A stretch of 64,000 bases of DNA from Actinomycetota bacterium. GTDB lineage: Bacteria > Actinomycetota > Acidimicrobiia > IMCC26256 > JAENVU01. The notes beneath the pieces were generated by a model. The model was not told the DNA's origin. It ran no database searches and saw nothing but the letters and a program-made list of their open reading frames with translations. The DNA lies in assembly GCA_016870395.1 (NCBI GenBank), contig VGBT01000011.1, positions 1 through 64,000 of the forward strand, written 5' to 3'. The translations under genes and the position numbers were made by a program. Numbering within the stretch: the first letter of the stretch is position 1; every line of letters begins with the position of its first letter. Shown here one piece after another: positions 1-8,809 of this stretch.

Positions 1-1
1 C

Positions 2-2089
2 GCGCCCCGCACCGATGGCGGTCCGCCGCGCCCGGGCGGCTTCCGGGGTGCTCCCGGTGGGGGTGCTCCTGGCGGGTTCCGCGGTGGTCCCGGTGGCGGT
101 CGGGGTGGTCCCGGTGGCGGTCGGGGTGGTCCCGGTGGCGGTGGTCCCGGTGGCGGGCCGGGCGGGTTCAACCGTGGGCGCGGTCCGGGTGGGCCGGGGC
201 AGCGGCCCCGGCGCAAGAAGCGGCGCCGTCGCAACGCGGAGGAGCTCGGGCCCCAGTCGGCGCCGACGCTCACACCGTCCGACGCGCCGGTCCCCGAGGG
301 CGAGATCGTCGTGGCGCGTGGCATCACGATCCAGGAGCTCGCGCCGAAGCTGAACCGCACGAGCGCGGATCTCGTGCGCATCCTGTTCGACGCGGGCGAG
401 ATGGTCACCGGCACACAGTCGATGGCCGACGAGATGATCGAGCTGATCGCCCAGGAGCTCGGGGCCGAGGTGCTGCTGGTCGAGCCCGGTCAGGAGCAGG
501 AGCTCGAGCTCCAGGCGCTGCTCGGCGACGACGAGGAAGCAGAAGACGAGGCGCTGCTCGAGCCGCGCGCGCCCGTCGTGACGGTGATGGGCCACGTCGA
601 CCACGGCAAGACGACCCTCCTCGATCGCATCCGCGAGACCAATGTCGTCGCGGGCGAGGCCGGCGGCATCACCCAGCACATCGGTGCGTACCAGGTTGTG
701 AAGAACGACCGTCTGATCACCTTCATCGACACCCCGGGCCACGAGGCCTTCACCGCTATGCGCAAGCGCGGCGCGGAGGCCACCGACGTGGCCGTGCTCG
801 TGGTCGCCGCCGACGACGGCGTGATGCCCCAGACCGTGGAGGCGATCAACCACGCACGCGCGGCCGAGGTGCCGGTCGTCGTCGCGATCACGAAGGTGGA
901 CCGTGAGAACGCCGACACGACGCGAGTGAGACAGCAGCTCGTGGAGCAGGAGCTCGTCCCCGAGGAATGGGGCGGCGACATCGTGGTCAACGAGGTGGCG
1001 GCCACGGAGGGCGTCGGCATCGACGATCTGCTCGAGTCGATCCTGCTGGTGGCGGATCTCTACGACCCGCCGCTCGGCGCGAACCCCAAGGTACCGGCCC
1101 GGGCGTTCGTGCTCGAGTCCAACCTCGATCCCGGGCGCGGCGTGGTCGCGACCGTGCTCGTGGAGCGGGGCACCTTGCGGGTCGGCGATCCGGTGGTCGC
1201 CGGCGGCGGCTGGGGCAAGGTGCGCGCGATGTTCGACGACGCGGGCGCTCAGGTGAAAGAGGCCGGTCCGTCGACGCCGGTGGAGGTGCTGGGCCTTGAC
1301 GACGTCCCACTCGCCGGCGACGAGCTGCGGGTCGCGCCCAACGAGAAGATCGCACGAACCGTGGCGGAGGCCCGCTCGCGCCGTCGTCGCATCGCGAACA
1401 TGACCCACCCGATGACGCTCGCCGGTGGCGCACGGCTCGAGGACATCTTCGCGATGGTTCAGCGGGGCGAGGTCGCCACGCTGAACCTCGTGCTCAAGGC
1501 CGACATGCACGGCTCGCTCGAGGCGGTCACAGACGCGCTGCGCAAGCTCGACCAGGAGCACGACGAGGTCCGTCTCAGCTTCGTGCACCGCGCCGTCGGC
1601 GGCATCACCGAGTCCGACATCGACCTGGCCTCGGTGTCCAACGCCACCGTGATCGGTTTCAACGTGCGCCCGGACCGCAAGGCCCGGGAGCTCGCGGAGG
1701 CCGAGAAGGTGGAGATGCGCCTCTACGAGGTGATCTACCAGGTTCTCGACGACGTCAACGCGGCGCTGCTCGGCATGCTCAAGCCCGAGTTCGAGGAGGT
1801 CGTCACCGGCGACGCCGAGGTGCGCGAGATCTTCGGCGTGCCCCGCGTGGGCAAGGTTGCGGGTTGCTTCGTGCGCCACGGGGTCATCACCCGGGGGTCG
1901 AAGGTCCGCTTCCTGCGCGAGGGCACGATCATCTGGAAGGGGTCGATCGCCTCGCTCAGGCGGTTCAAGGAGGACGTGCGCGAGGTCCGGGAGGGCTTCG
2001 AGTGCGGCATCGGACTGGAGAACTTCCAGGATCTGAAGTCGGGGGACGTGATCGAGACCTTCGAGGAGCGCGAGGTCGTCAGAACGTGA
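2..2089 (+). CDS. infB: Translation initiation factor IF-2, 5' end outside window
   Basis: GTPase that delivers initiator tRNA to the 30S subunit and promotes subunit joining. The frame is already open at base 2, so the N-terminus is missing and 695 residues are visible. The first ~80 visible residues are Gly/Pro/Arg repeats of the actinobacterial linker type, ending in a basic RRKKRRRR-like patch. An IF2N domain follows ([10 protein letters not shown]), then the GTPase domain with P-loop GHVDHGKT, switch [10 protein letters not shown] and G4 TKVD, then the C-terminal domains. The G4 Asn is Thr, and the usual G5 SAK is not recognisable (NEVAATEG). It heads the ylxP-rbfA-nrnA-truB block. An internal GTG at 311 could be mistaken for the start, but the upstream frame is plainly IF-2 linker. 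Confidence 0.97.
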   Translation, partial: APRTDGGPPRPGGFRGAPGGGAPGGFRGGPGGGRGGPGGGRGGPGGGGPGGGPGGFNRGRGPGGPGQRPRRKKRRRRNAEELGPQSAPTLTPSDAPVPEGEIVVARGITIQELAPKLNRTSADLVRILFDAGEMVTGTQSMADEMIELIAQELGAEVLLVEPGQEQELELQALLGDDEEAEDEALLEPRAPVVTVMGHVDHGKTTLLDRIRETNVVAGEAGGITQHIGAYQVVKNDRLITFIDTPGHEAFTAMRKRGAEATDVAVLVVAADDGVMPQTVEAINHARAAEVPVVVAITKVDRENADTTRVRQQLVEQELVPEEWGGDIVVNEVAATEGVGIDDLLESILLVADLYDPPLGANPKVPARAFVLESNLDPGRGVVATVLVERGTLRVGDPVVAGGGWGKVRAMFDDAGAQVKEAGPSTPVEVLGLDDVPLAGDELRVAPNEKIARTVAEARSRRRRIANMTHPMTLAGGARLEDIFAMVQRGEVATLNLVLKADMHGSLEAVTDALRKLDQEHDEVRLSFVHRAVGGITESDIDLASVSNATVIGFNVRPDRKARELAEAEKVEMRLYEVIYQVLDDVNAALLGMLKPEFEEVVTGDAEVREIFGVPRVGKVAGCFVRHGVITRGSKVRFLREGTIIWKGSIASLRRFKEDVREVREGFECGIGLENFQDLKSGDVIETFEEREVVRT

Positions 2090-2123
2090 CCCTGACCATC
2101 GTGGGCGGGGGAGGCGTGGAACA

Positions 2124-2429
2124 ATGGATTTCGTGCACGCCTGGGCCGTTCGCTACGACCTCCACATCCCGGAGAGCCGTTCGCTGAAGGCGAAGCGCGC
2201 GGCGGTCCGCCCGATCGTCGACGGTCTCCGCCATCGGTTCCGAGTGTCCGTCGCCGAGGTCGACCACCTCGATCAGTGGCAGCGCGTCGCGGTCGCGGTG
2301 GCGCTGGTCGCGCAGAGTGATCGGCACGGGCGCGAGGTGCTCGACGCGATCGGCCGGTTCGTGCAGACGCGACCCGATGTCGAGGTCGTCGGTGTCCAGA
2401 CGGCCGCGCTCGAGCTAGAGGACGCCTGA
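2124..2429 (+). CDS. ylxP: DUF503 / YlxP-like protein
   Basis: A 101-residue protein of the small DUF503 family, recognised by the pattern RSLKAKRAAVRPIVDGLR followed by SVAEVD. YlxP proteins lie between infB and rbfA in many Gram-positive bacteria and are linked to ribosome maturation or initiation; the biochemical role is poorly defined. The ATG at 2124 is preceded by a GGGGGAGG ribosome binding site ending 9 nt upstream. Its TGA overlaps the rbfA start by one base (TGATG), implying translational coupling. Fold and neighbourhood both support the call. Confidence 0.88.
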   Translation: MDFVHAWAVRYDLHIPESRSLKAKRAAVRPIVDGLRHRFRVSVAEVDHLDQWQRVAVAVALVAQSDRHGREVLDAIGRFVQTRPDVEVVGVQTAALELEDA

Positions 2430-2809
2430 TGGCCCGCCCCCGCCAGCCCGCCAAGCAGTACCCGCGCACCGCGCGCGTCAACGAGGTGGTGCTGGAGGTG
2501 CTCGCCGATGAGCTCGAGCAGCTGTCCGACCCGCGTGTTGGCTTCGTGACGCTGACGGGGGTGGCGGTCAGCCCCGATCTCCGTCATGCCGACGTCTACT
2601 ACTCGGTGCTCGGCACCGCCGAGAACCACACCGAGACCGCGGCCGGGCTCGTCGCCGCGGGTCCGCACTTGCGCGCCGTCCTCGGTCGACAGGTGCGCCT
2701 CAAGTACCTGCCCGAGCTGCGCTTCCACGAGGATCCCGCCGTAGAGACCGGCCAGCGCATCGAGGCCATCATCCGTGGCCTGCACCGCGACGAGGCGGGA
2801 GGGCGATGA
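2429..2809 (+). CDS. rbfA: 30S ribosome-binding factor A
   Basis: Small KH-like factor (126 aa) that binds 16S rRNA late in 30S maturation. Family features visible are the N-terminal RTARVNEVVLEVLADEL helix, the central DPRVGFVTLTGVAVSPDL segment with ADVYYSV, and the C-terminal RLKYLPELRFHEDP motif. Length is normal. It overlaps ylxP by one base at its start, and nrnA by four (ATGA) at its end. Confidence 0.95.
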   Translation: MARPRQPAKQYPRTARVNEVVLEVLADELEQLSDPRVGFVTLTGVAVSPDLRHADVYYSVLGTAENHTETAAGLVAAGPHLRAVLGRQVRLKYLPELRFHEDPAVETGQRIEAIIRGLHRDEAGGR

Positions 2810-3780
2810 ACGAGTGGGAGGACTACTCGAGCGCGCTCGACCGGGCGGCAAAGGTGATCGACGACGCCGAGCTCGTGGTCCTCGCGTGCCACGTGAACCC
2901 CGACGGAGACGCCCTCGGGTCGATGCTTGCCTTGCACCTGGCCCTGCTCGCCGCCGGACGTCGGAGCGTCGCGTCGTTCCCGGCACCGTTCGTTGTCGCG
3001 CCCCACTACCGAGAGCTGCCCGGCCTGGACCGCCTGGTCCCGCCGTCGGAGGTTCCCGAGGCACCCGACGTGATGGTCACCTTCGACTGCGGTGCAATGA
3101 ACCGCCTCGCGGGGCTGCAGCCCACCGCCGAGCGCGCCGGCGAGCTGATCGTGCTCGACCACCACATCTCCAACGAGCGCTACGGCACGGTCAACGTCAT
3201 CGATTCCGACGCGGCCGCGACCGGCGTCGTGGTGCACCGCCTCATCGGGCGTCTTGGGCTCCCGCTCACCGACGGGTCCGCGATCGCGCTGTACGCCGCG
3301 CTGGTGTGCGACACGGGTCGCTTCCAGTACGAGACCACCACACCCGAGGTGTTCGCGCTCGCAGGCGAGCTCGTCGGCTACGACGTCCCGGTGGCCCGGC
3401 TCAGCCGGACGCTCTTCGAGGAGCACCGCTTCGCGTATCTCCAGCTGCTCGCCGAGGCCCTCGCCGCTGCCGAGCTCGTGCGTGAGCAGCGGTTCGTGTG
3501 GACCGCGGTGACCCAGGAGATGCTGGCTCGTCACGGGGTCGCGCTCGAGGAGATCGAAGGTCTGATCGACGTGGTCCGGCGCACTGCGGAGGCCGACATC
3601 GCGTGCGTCCTCAAGGAGGAGGCCGACGGCAGCGTCAAGGTGAGCCTGCGTTCGGTGGGTGACTCCGACGTGCGCCTCGTGGCCTCGGCTTACGGTGGCG
3701 GCGGCCATCGATTTGCGGCGGGCTTCACGTCGACGGTCGGCATCGCCGAGACCGTCGACCGCATCCGCGCCGCGCTCTGA
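2806..3780 (+). CDS. nrnA: DHH-family nanoRNase / pAp phosphatase
   Basis: DHH/DHHA1 phosphoesterase (324 aa), expected to degrade 2-5-nt RNA and to dephosphorylate 3'-phosphoadenosine 5'-phosphate. Metal-binding motifs are visible in order: HVNPDGDALGS near residue 30, FDCGAMN near 90, LDHH near 120 and CDTGRF near 165. The C-terminal DHHA1 domain carries GGGGHRFAAG. The start overlaps the rbfA stop (ATGA), as in other genomes where nrnA sits between rbfA and truB. The preferred physiological substrate cannot be read from sequence. Confidence 0.92.
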   Translation: MNEWEDYSSALDRAAKVIDDAELVVLACHVNPDGDALGSMLALHLALLAAGRRSVASFPAPFVVAPHYRELPGLDRLVPPSEVPEAPDVMVTFDCGAMNRLAGLQPTAERAGELIVLDHHISNERYGTVNVIDSDAAATGVVVHRLIGRLGLPLTDGSAIALYAALVCDTGRFQYETTTPEVFALAGELVGYDVPVARLSRTLFEEHRFAYLQLLAEALAAAELVREQRFVWTAVTQEMLARHGVALEEIEGLIDVVRRTAEADIACVLKEEADGSVKVSLRSVGDSDVRLVASAYGGGGHRFAAGFTSTVGIAETVDRIRAAL

Positions 3781-3790
3781 GCCCGCGGGC

Positions 3791-3888
3791 TCCCGATGAC
3801 GCTCGACGTATCCCGATGACGCTCGACGTATCCCGATGACGCTCGACGTATCCCGATGACGCTCGACGTATCCCGATGACGCTCGACG
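3791..3888 (+). repeat. Tandem 20-bp repeat made of the truB start region; four mini-cistrons
   Basis: Four perfect copies of TCCCGATGACGCTCGACGTA lie at 3791-3870. The fifth, partial copy at 3871-3888 contains the truB start. Each copy supplies an ATG (3796, 3816, 3836, 3856) that opens a seven-codon frame, MTLDVSR. Its TGA overlaps the next ATG as ATGA, and the last overlaps the truB ATG at 3876. No good Shine-Dalgarno is seen inside the unit. It looks like a replication-slippage expansion of the start site. Confidence 0.97.
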
Positions 3889-4775
3889 GCCTCTTCGTGG
3901 TCGACAAGCCGGCCGGTTGGACCAGCCACGACGTGGTCGCGAAGCTCCGGGGGGTGCTGCGCCAGAAGCGCGTGGGCCACGCCGGCACCCTCGACCCCGT
4001 CGCCACCGGTGTGCTGCTCGTCGGCTTCGGCCGGGTCACGCGGCTGCTGCGGTTCCTCCAGGAGACCACCAAGGAGTACCGCGGCGTCGTGGCCTTCGGG
4101 GTCGCCACCGACTCGCTCGATGCCGCGGGGGCGGTGCTGGAACGACGTCCGATGCCGGTGACGCGGGCCGAGGTCGAAGCCGCGACCCGGCGGTTCCTCG
4201 GCCCCCTCCAACAGGTGCCACCGATGGTCTCCGCGTTGAAGGTCGGGGGCCGGCGACTGCACGAGTTGGCGCGCGCGGGCAAGGAGGTTGAGCGCGAGCC
4301 CCGGACCGTCCACGTCGCACGGTTCGAGGTGGAGAAATTCGAGGAGGGGCCGTACCCGCGGGCCACCGTGCACGTCGAGTGCTCGAGCGGGACCTACGTG
4401 CGTTCGCTCGCGGCGGACCTCGGCACCGCACTCGGTGGTCCCGCACATCTCGCCGAACTGCGGCGGCTCCGGGTCGGACCCTTCACGCTTGCCGACGCGC
4501 ATCCGCTTGCCGAGATCGAAGTTGACCCGTTCCCCAAGGTGTTGAGCCCGGCTGCCGCGATGCGCGGGCTCGCGCGGCTCGGTGTCGACGCCGATACGGC
4601 CCGCGCGGTCGCACACGGTGCGGTGTTCCCCGAGTCCGCGCTCGCCGTCGCGGGCGTGGGCCCGTTTGCGCTGCTCGACGCGTCGGGGTCTCTGCTCGCC
4701 GTCTACGAGCGCCGGGGGGCCGCACTGAGGCCCGCAGTGGTCATCGTCAACGGCGGAGACGCAGGCGCCCAGTAG
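3876..4775 (+). CDS. truB: tRNA pseudouridine(55) synthase
   Basis: Makes pseudouridine 55 in the T-loop of tRNAs. The 299-aa protein has the TruB catalytic core: [12 protein letters not shown] near residue 10, HAGTLDP with catalytic Asp40, KEYRG near 67, [18 protein letters not shown], and [14 protein letters not shown]. The C-terminal part resembles a degenerate PUA-like extension. The start is the final ATG of the upstream repeat array, overlapping the last mini-ORF stop. No strong ribosome binding site is visible, so translation may depend on reinitiation from nrnA and the mini-ORFs. Confidence 0.95.
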   Translation: MTLDGLFVVDKPAGWTSHDVVAKLRGVLRQKRVGHAGTLDPVATGVLLVGFGRVTRLLRFLQETTKEYRGVVAFGVATDSLDAAGAVLERRPMPVTRAEVEAATRRFLGPLQQVPPMVSALKVGGRRLHELARAGKEVEREPRTVHVARFEVEKFEEGPYPRATVHVECSSGTYVRSLAADLGTALGGPAHLAELRRLRVGPFTLADAHPLAEIEVDPFPKVLSPAAAMRGLARLGVDADTARAVAHGAVFPESALAVAGVGPFALLDASGSLLAVYERRGAALRPAVVIVNGGDAGAQ

Positions 4776-4828
4776 GTACGAGGGCCTTTTACGTTGGCGC
4801 CGGAGTCGACCATCGAGGGGGAGCGCCA

Positions 4829-5818
4829 GTGACGAGGCAGAATGCACCCATGGTGACGACGCGGGTCGTTCGGCTCGACGGCGGCGATTCCGGCGCTCCA
4901 CTGAGCGACGGCAGCGTCGTGACCATCGGCGCGTACGACGGGTTGCACCTGGGGCATTGGAAGGTGTTGCAACTGGTGCGCGAGCTCGCCGACGCACGGA
5001 GTCTCGACGCGTCCGCGGTGACCTTCGATCGTCACCCGGCGCAGGTGGTCCGGCCGGCGTCGGCGCCGCTGCTGCTCAGCTCCCTGGAGCAGAAGCTCGA
5101 ACTCCTGGTCGGCACCGACCTGCTCGATCTCGTGTGCGTCATGGCCTTCGACGACACGCGCAGCAAGGAGACCGCCGAGGAGTTCGTGCAGGAGGTGCTC
5201 GTCGACCTCCTGCGGGTCCGCGTCGTCGTGGTGGGCGCCGACTTCCACTTCGGGCACCGTCGCCGGGGCAACGTGGCGCTGCTCGAGCACATGGGTACCG
5301 ACCTCGGCTTCGAGGTGCTCGGGCTCGGGCTCGTCGCCCCGGGCAGCGACCCGGCCCACGAGCCGTACTCGTCCACCAGCGTGCGGGGTGCGCTGGCAAC
5401 GGGCGACGTCGGGCGTGCGGCCGGACTCCTCGGCCGCCTCCACGAGGTGCGTGGCACCGTGGTGGCGGGCGATCGGCGAGGGCGCGAGCTGGGCTTTCCC
5501 ACTGCCAACGTGGCGCTGCCGCCCGAGACGTGTCTGCCCGTCGACGGGATCTACGCAGGCTACTTCCGGGGCGTCGACGAACGGTGGCGCCCGTGTGTGA
5601 TCTCGCTGGGGCGCCGACCCACGTTCTACGACAACGACGCGGCCCGGATGCTCGAGGCCTACCTGCTCGACTTCGACGGAGACCTCTACGACCAGGCGGT
5701 GGCAGTCCGGTTCCTGGCGCGGATCCGAGACCAGCGGCGGTTCGCGTCGGTCGACGAGCTCGTGGCGGCCATCACCGCCGACGTCGCCCGGGCCCGGGTG
5801 CTGCTCGCCCGGGCCTGA
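4829..5818 (+). CDS. ribF: Bifunctional riboflavin kinase / FAD synthetase
   Basis: Converts riboflavin to FMN and then FAD. The N-terminal nucleotidyltransferase half has [34 protein letters not shown] and STSVRGAL. The C-terminal kinase half has [14 protein letters not shown]. At 329 aa it is normal length. I take GTG 4829 as start because GGGGGAG ends about 6 nt upstream; ATG 4850 is an alternative. It follows truB as in many bacteria. Confidence 0.95.
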   Translation: MTRQNAPMVTTRVVRLDGGDSGAPLSDGSVVTIGAYDGLHLGHWKVLQLVRELADARSLDASAVTFDRHPAQVVRPASAPLLLSSLEQKLELLVGTDLLDLVCVMAFDDTRSKETAEEFVQEVLVDLLRVRVVVVGADFHFGHRRRGNVALLEHMGTDLGFEVLGLGLVAPGSDPAHEPYSSTSVRGALATGDVGRAAGLLGRLHEVRGTVVAGDRRGRELGFPTANVALPPETCLPVDGIYAGYFRGVDERWRPCVISLGRRPTFYDNDAARMLEAYLLDFDGDLYDQAVAVRFLARIRDQRRFASVDELVAAITADVARARVLLARA

Positions 5819-5840
5819 GAAAGCCGAATCGGGCGGGTCG

Positions 5841-5849
5841 TGCTACCCT
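5841..5849 (+). promoter_or_regulatory. Extended -10 upstream of rpsO
   Basis: TGCTACCCT fits an extended -10 (TGn-TAnnnT) about 38 nt before the rpsO start. No convincing -35 is visible. It would give rpsO a leader of about 30 nt. Confidence 0.45.
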
Positions 5850-5886
5850 TTTCGCTTCCGCACACCGAAGGACCCTTTCTTCTCGT

Positions 5887-6144
5887 ATGCCCGACACCGC
5901 TGCCACGATCACCGAGCACCGCCTCCACGACACCGACACCGGGTCGCCGGAGGTCCAGGTGGCGCTCCTCACCGGGCGCATCAACCACCTCACGGAGCAC
6001 CTGAAGGTCCACAAGAAGGACCATCACAGCCGCCGTGGGCTGCTCATGCTCGTGGGTCGGCGTCGCCGTCTGCTGGACTACCTGCGGCGCAACGACGTCG
6101 AGCGGTACCGGGCCCTGATCGCGAAGCTGGGGCTCCGCCGGTAG
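5887..6144 (+). CDS. rpsO: 30S ribosomal protein S15
   Basis: Primary 16S rRNA-binding protein of the 30S platform, 85 aa. The family signature is clear: [37 protein letters not shown], continuing into RRRRLLDYL and [16 protein letters not shown] 5887 gives the standard N-terminus; CGAAGGA lies about 14 nt upstream, slightly far for a ribosome binding site. The rpsO-pnp order is classical. A strong hairpin follows the stop. Confidence 0.97.
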   Translation: MPDTAATITEHRLHDTDTGSPEVQVALLTGRINHLTEHLKVHKKDHHSRRGLLMLVGRRRRLLDYLRRNDVERYRALIAKLGLRR

Positions 6145-6152
6145 CGGACCAT

Positions 6153-6179
6153 CGAACGAGCGGCGCGGCCGCTCGTTCG
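6153..6179 (+). terminator. 12-bp perfect hairpin after rpsO
   Basis: CGAACGAGCGGC pairs perfectly with GCCGCTCGTTCG across a GCG loop. There is no U tract, so it may be a terminator, an attenuator, or an RNase processing/stability structure between rpsO and pnp. Confidence 0.65.
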
Positions 6180-6214
6180 TCGCGTCGAGGCGGGTTCGCC
6201 GCGACGCGGTGACA

Positions 6215-6278
6215 TCCCAGATGAGCCGGGGTTGTCAGTCGCCACCGCTCGGTGAGTACCGAGCGATGACAACTGGGA
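6215..6278 (+). promoter_or_regulatory. Structured pnp leader, Actino-pnp-like candidate
   Basis: Nested inverted repeats: TCCCAG (6215-6220) with CTGGGA (6273-6278), GTTGTCA (6231-6237) with TGACAAC (6267-6273), and CGCTCGGT (6246-6253) with ACCGAGCG (6258-6265) around a GAGT loop. The outermost helix competes for base 6273. An Actino-pnp RNA motif is known in actinobacterial pnp leaders, and PNPase represses itself through leader cleavage in enterobacteria. Assignment to that family is inference from position and shape. Confidence 0.6.
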
Positions 6279-6337
6279 ACCGCGCCTCACCACGAACGTC
6301 GCCCCGGAGTGGTGCGACGAGAGAGGAGCGCGCTCCC

Positions 6338-8752
6338 ATGGGCGACGCCATCCGAGTCTCCGGCCCGATCAACGCGGCCGGCCTCACCATGTCCATCGAG
6401 ACCGGCAAGCTCGCCGCCCTCGCCCACGGCGCGGCCGTGGTGCAGGTGGGCGACACGGTCGTGCTGTCCACCGTCGCGACGAGCAAGCCGCGGGAGGGCA
6501 TCGACTTCTTCCCCTTGACCGTCGACGTCGAGGAGCGGATGTACGCGGCCGGGAAGATCCCGGGCTCGTTCTTCCGCCGCGAGGGGCGCCCGGGCGAGCA
6601 GGCGATCCTGACCTGCCGGCTTACCGACCGCCCGTTGCGCCCGAGTTTCCCCGAGGGGTTCCGCAACGAGGTGCAGGTGATCGCGACGATCCTGGGCTCC
6701 GATCAGGAGAACCCGCACGACATCGTGTCGATCAACGGCGCGAGCGCGGCCCTGATGATCTCGGGCATCCCGTTCAACGGCCCGATCGGCGCGGTGCGCA
6801 TGGCGCACTACGACGGCGAGTGGATCGCCCACCCCACCTACCAGCAGGGCGACGAGTCCACGTTCGAGCTCGTGGTCGCGGGCCGGCGCACCGAAGCCGG
6901 CGAGATCGCGGTGATGATGGTGGAGGCCGGTGGCACGGAGGCCAGCTGGGAGCTCTACGAGCAGGGCGCGCCGAAGGTGACCGAGGAGGTCATTGCCGAC
7001 GGCCTCGAGGCCGCGAAGCAGTGGATCGGCGCGTCGATCGACCTGCAGCTTCAGCTGCGCAAGGCGGTCGAGGCTGCCGGCGGCCCGATCGAGCCGATCA
7101 CCTACGACATCCACGTCGACTACGCCGACGAGGTTTTCGAAGCCGTCGCGGGCGAGTCGCGGGACTCCACCGCCGACGCGATGGCGATCGCCGACAAGAC
7201 CGAGCGAAACGACCGGCTCGGCGAGATCCAGGCTGCGCTGGTCGCGAGCCTGGTGGGCACCGACGACGCCCCGGGCGTGTTTTACGGCCGTGGCGGTGAG
7301 GTCAAGAAGGCGTTCCGGTCGCTGCAGAAGCAGGTGGTGCGGTCGCGCATCGTCAACGAGGGCCTGCGCATCGACGGTCGCGGTACCGCTGATCTCCGGC
7401 CCCTGTCCGCCGAGGTCGGCCTGGTCAACGCGGTGCACGGCTCCGGTCTGTTCCAGCGGGGCGAGACCCAGGTGCTGTCGGTCATTACGCTCGGGATGAG
7501 CCGCATGGAGCAGATGCTCGACACGCTCGGCCTCGAGGACCGCAAGCGGTACATGCACCACTACAACTTCCCACCGTTCTCCACCGGCGAGACCGGTCGG
7601 GTGGGCTCGCCGAAGCGCCGCGAGATCGGCCACGGCGCTCTGGCCGAGCGGGCACTCGTGCCCGTCGTGCCCAGCAAGGAGGAGTGGCCCTACACGCTGC
7701 GCGTCGTCTCCGACGTGCTCGCGTCGAACGGCTCCACCTCGATGGCGTCGGTGTGTGGTTCGACGCTGTCGCTCATGGACGCCGGCGTACCGATCAAGGC
7801 GCCGGTCGCGGGCATCGCGATGGGGCTCGTGTACGCGGAGGGCAAGTACACGACCCTCACCGACATCCTCGGCGCGGAGGACGCGTTCGGCGACATGGAC
7901 TTCAAGGTTGCCGGCACCGCCGACTTCGTGACCGCGCTCCAGCTCGACACGAAGATCGACGGCCTCCCGGCTGACGTGCTGGGCCAGGCGCTCGCGCAGG
8001 CCAAGGACGCGCGCCTGAAGATCCTCGAGGTGATGAAGGGCGCGATCGCCGAGCCGCGTGAAGACGTTCGTCCGAGCGCACCGAAGATCATCAGCTTCGA
8101 GATCCCGATCGACAAGATCGGCGAGGTGATCGGACCCAAGGGCAAGGTCATCAACACCATCCAGCAGGAGACGGGTGCCGATATCGCGGTGAGCGACGAC
8201 GGCGTTGTGGGCACCGTGAGCATCGGCTCCAAGGAGGGCGAGAAGGTCGAGGAGGCCAAGCGCCGCATCGAGCTGATCCTCGACCCGCCCACCGCGGAGC
8301 TCGGCGCCGAGTACACCGGGAAGGTCGTCAACGTCACCAAGTTCGGCGCGTTCGTCAACATCCTCCCCGGTCGCGACGGGCTGCTCCACATCTCGAAGCT
8401 CGGCCGCGGCAAGCGGATCGACCGGGTGGAGGACGTGCTCAACCTCGGCGACGAGGTGAGCGTGCGCGTCGACGACATCGACAACCAGGGAAAGCTCTCG
8501 CTTTCGCTGGTTGGCGAGGAGCCGGAGGGTGGCGAGACCGGCGAGCGGAGCGCCGACGACGGCGAGCGCCAGCCTCGGGAGCGGGCCTCGGGGGGTAATC
8601 GTCCGGCCGCCGCCTCGTTCGAAGCCGAGTGGGAGGCCCAGGCCCGTGACGAGTTCGGCGACCTGGGTCCGGCCGAGGTCGGCGGGGGGCGCGGCGATCG
8701 TGGCGGCGACCGTCGCGGCGGTGGTGGCGGAGGTCGGCGTCGTAGCCGGTGA
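6338..8752 (+). CDS. pnp: Polyribonucleotide nucleotidyltransferase (PNPase)
   Basis: Phosphorolytic 3'-5' exoribonuclease. It has two RNase PH-like domains; the second carries GRGTADLRPLSAEVG and SNGSTSMASVCGSTLSLMDAG. A KH domain (IGEVIGPKGKVINTI) and an S1 domain (YTGKVVNVTKFGAFVNILPG) follow. The C-terminus ends in a Gly/Arg-rich tail that may bind RNA. The start is ATG 6338 after GAGAGGAG; an in-frame GTG at 6209 would place the leader hairpin in coding sequence and is rejected. Length is 804 aa, slightly long because of the tail. Confidence 0.96.
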   Translation: MGDAIRVSGPINAAGLTMSIETGKLAALAHGAAVVQVGDTVVLSTVATSKPREGIDFFPLTVDVEERMYAAGKIPGSFFRREGRPGEQAILTCRLTDRPLRPSFPEGFRNEVQVIATILGSDQENPHDIVSINGASAALMISGIPFNGPIGAVRMAHYDGEWIAHPTYQQGDESTFELVVAGRRTEAGEIAVMMVEAGGTEASWELYEQGAPKVTEEVIADGLEAAKQWIGASIDLQLQLRKAVEAAGGPIEPITYDIHVDYADEVFEAVAGESRDSTADAMAIADKTERNDRLGEIQAALVASLVGTDDAPGVFYGRGGEVKKAFRSLQKQVVRSRIVNEGLRIDGRGTADLRPLSAEVGLVNAVHGSGLFQRGETQVLSVITLGMSRMEQMLDTLGLEDRKRYMHHYNFPPFSTGETGRVGSPKRREIGHGALAERALVPVVPSKEEWPYTLRVVSDVLASNGSTSMASVCGSTLSLMDAGVPIKAPVAGIAMGLVYAEGKYTTLTDILGAEDAFGDMDFKVAGTADFVTALQLDTKIDGLPADVLGQALAQAKDARLKILEVMKGAIAEPREDVRPSAPKIISFEIPIDKIGEVIGPKGKVINTIQQETGADIAVSDDGVVGTVSIGSKEGEKVEEAKRRIELILDPPTAELGAEYTGKVVNVTKFGAFVNILPGRDGLLHISKLGRGKRIDRVEDVLNLGDEVSVRVDDIDNQGKLSLSLVGEEPEGGETGERSADDGERQPRERASGGNRPAAASFEAEWEAQARDEFGDLGPAEVGGGRGDRGGDRRGGGGGGRRRSR

Positions 8753-8809
8753 CCCGATCCTTCAGGCGCGCCACCCGCGCGCCGATAGGCGACAGGTGAG
8801 CCGAGCCCG

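Noticed and set aside
15-353. 112-codon frame at the window start
   Set aside because: Out-of-frame reading of the IF-2 Gly/Arg linker.
3791-3888. CRISPR array
   Set aside because: Units are contiguous with no spacers.
6209-6337. GTG 6209 as pnp start
   Set aside because: It would translate the leader hairpin; ATG 6338 has GAGAGGAG and the normal N-terminus.
6287-8389. 700-codon open frame antisense to pnp
   Set aside because: High-GC shadow of a certain gene; its His/Asp/Arg/Leu-rich composition has no domain pattern.
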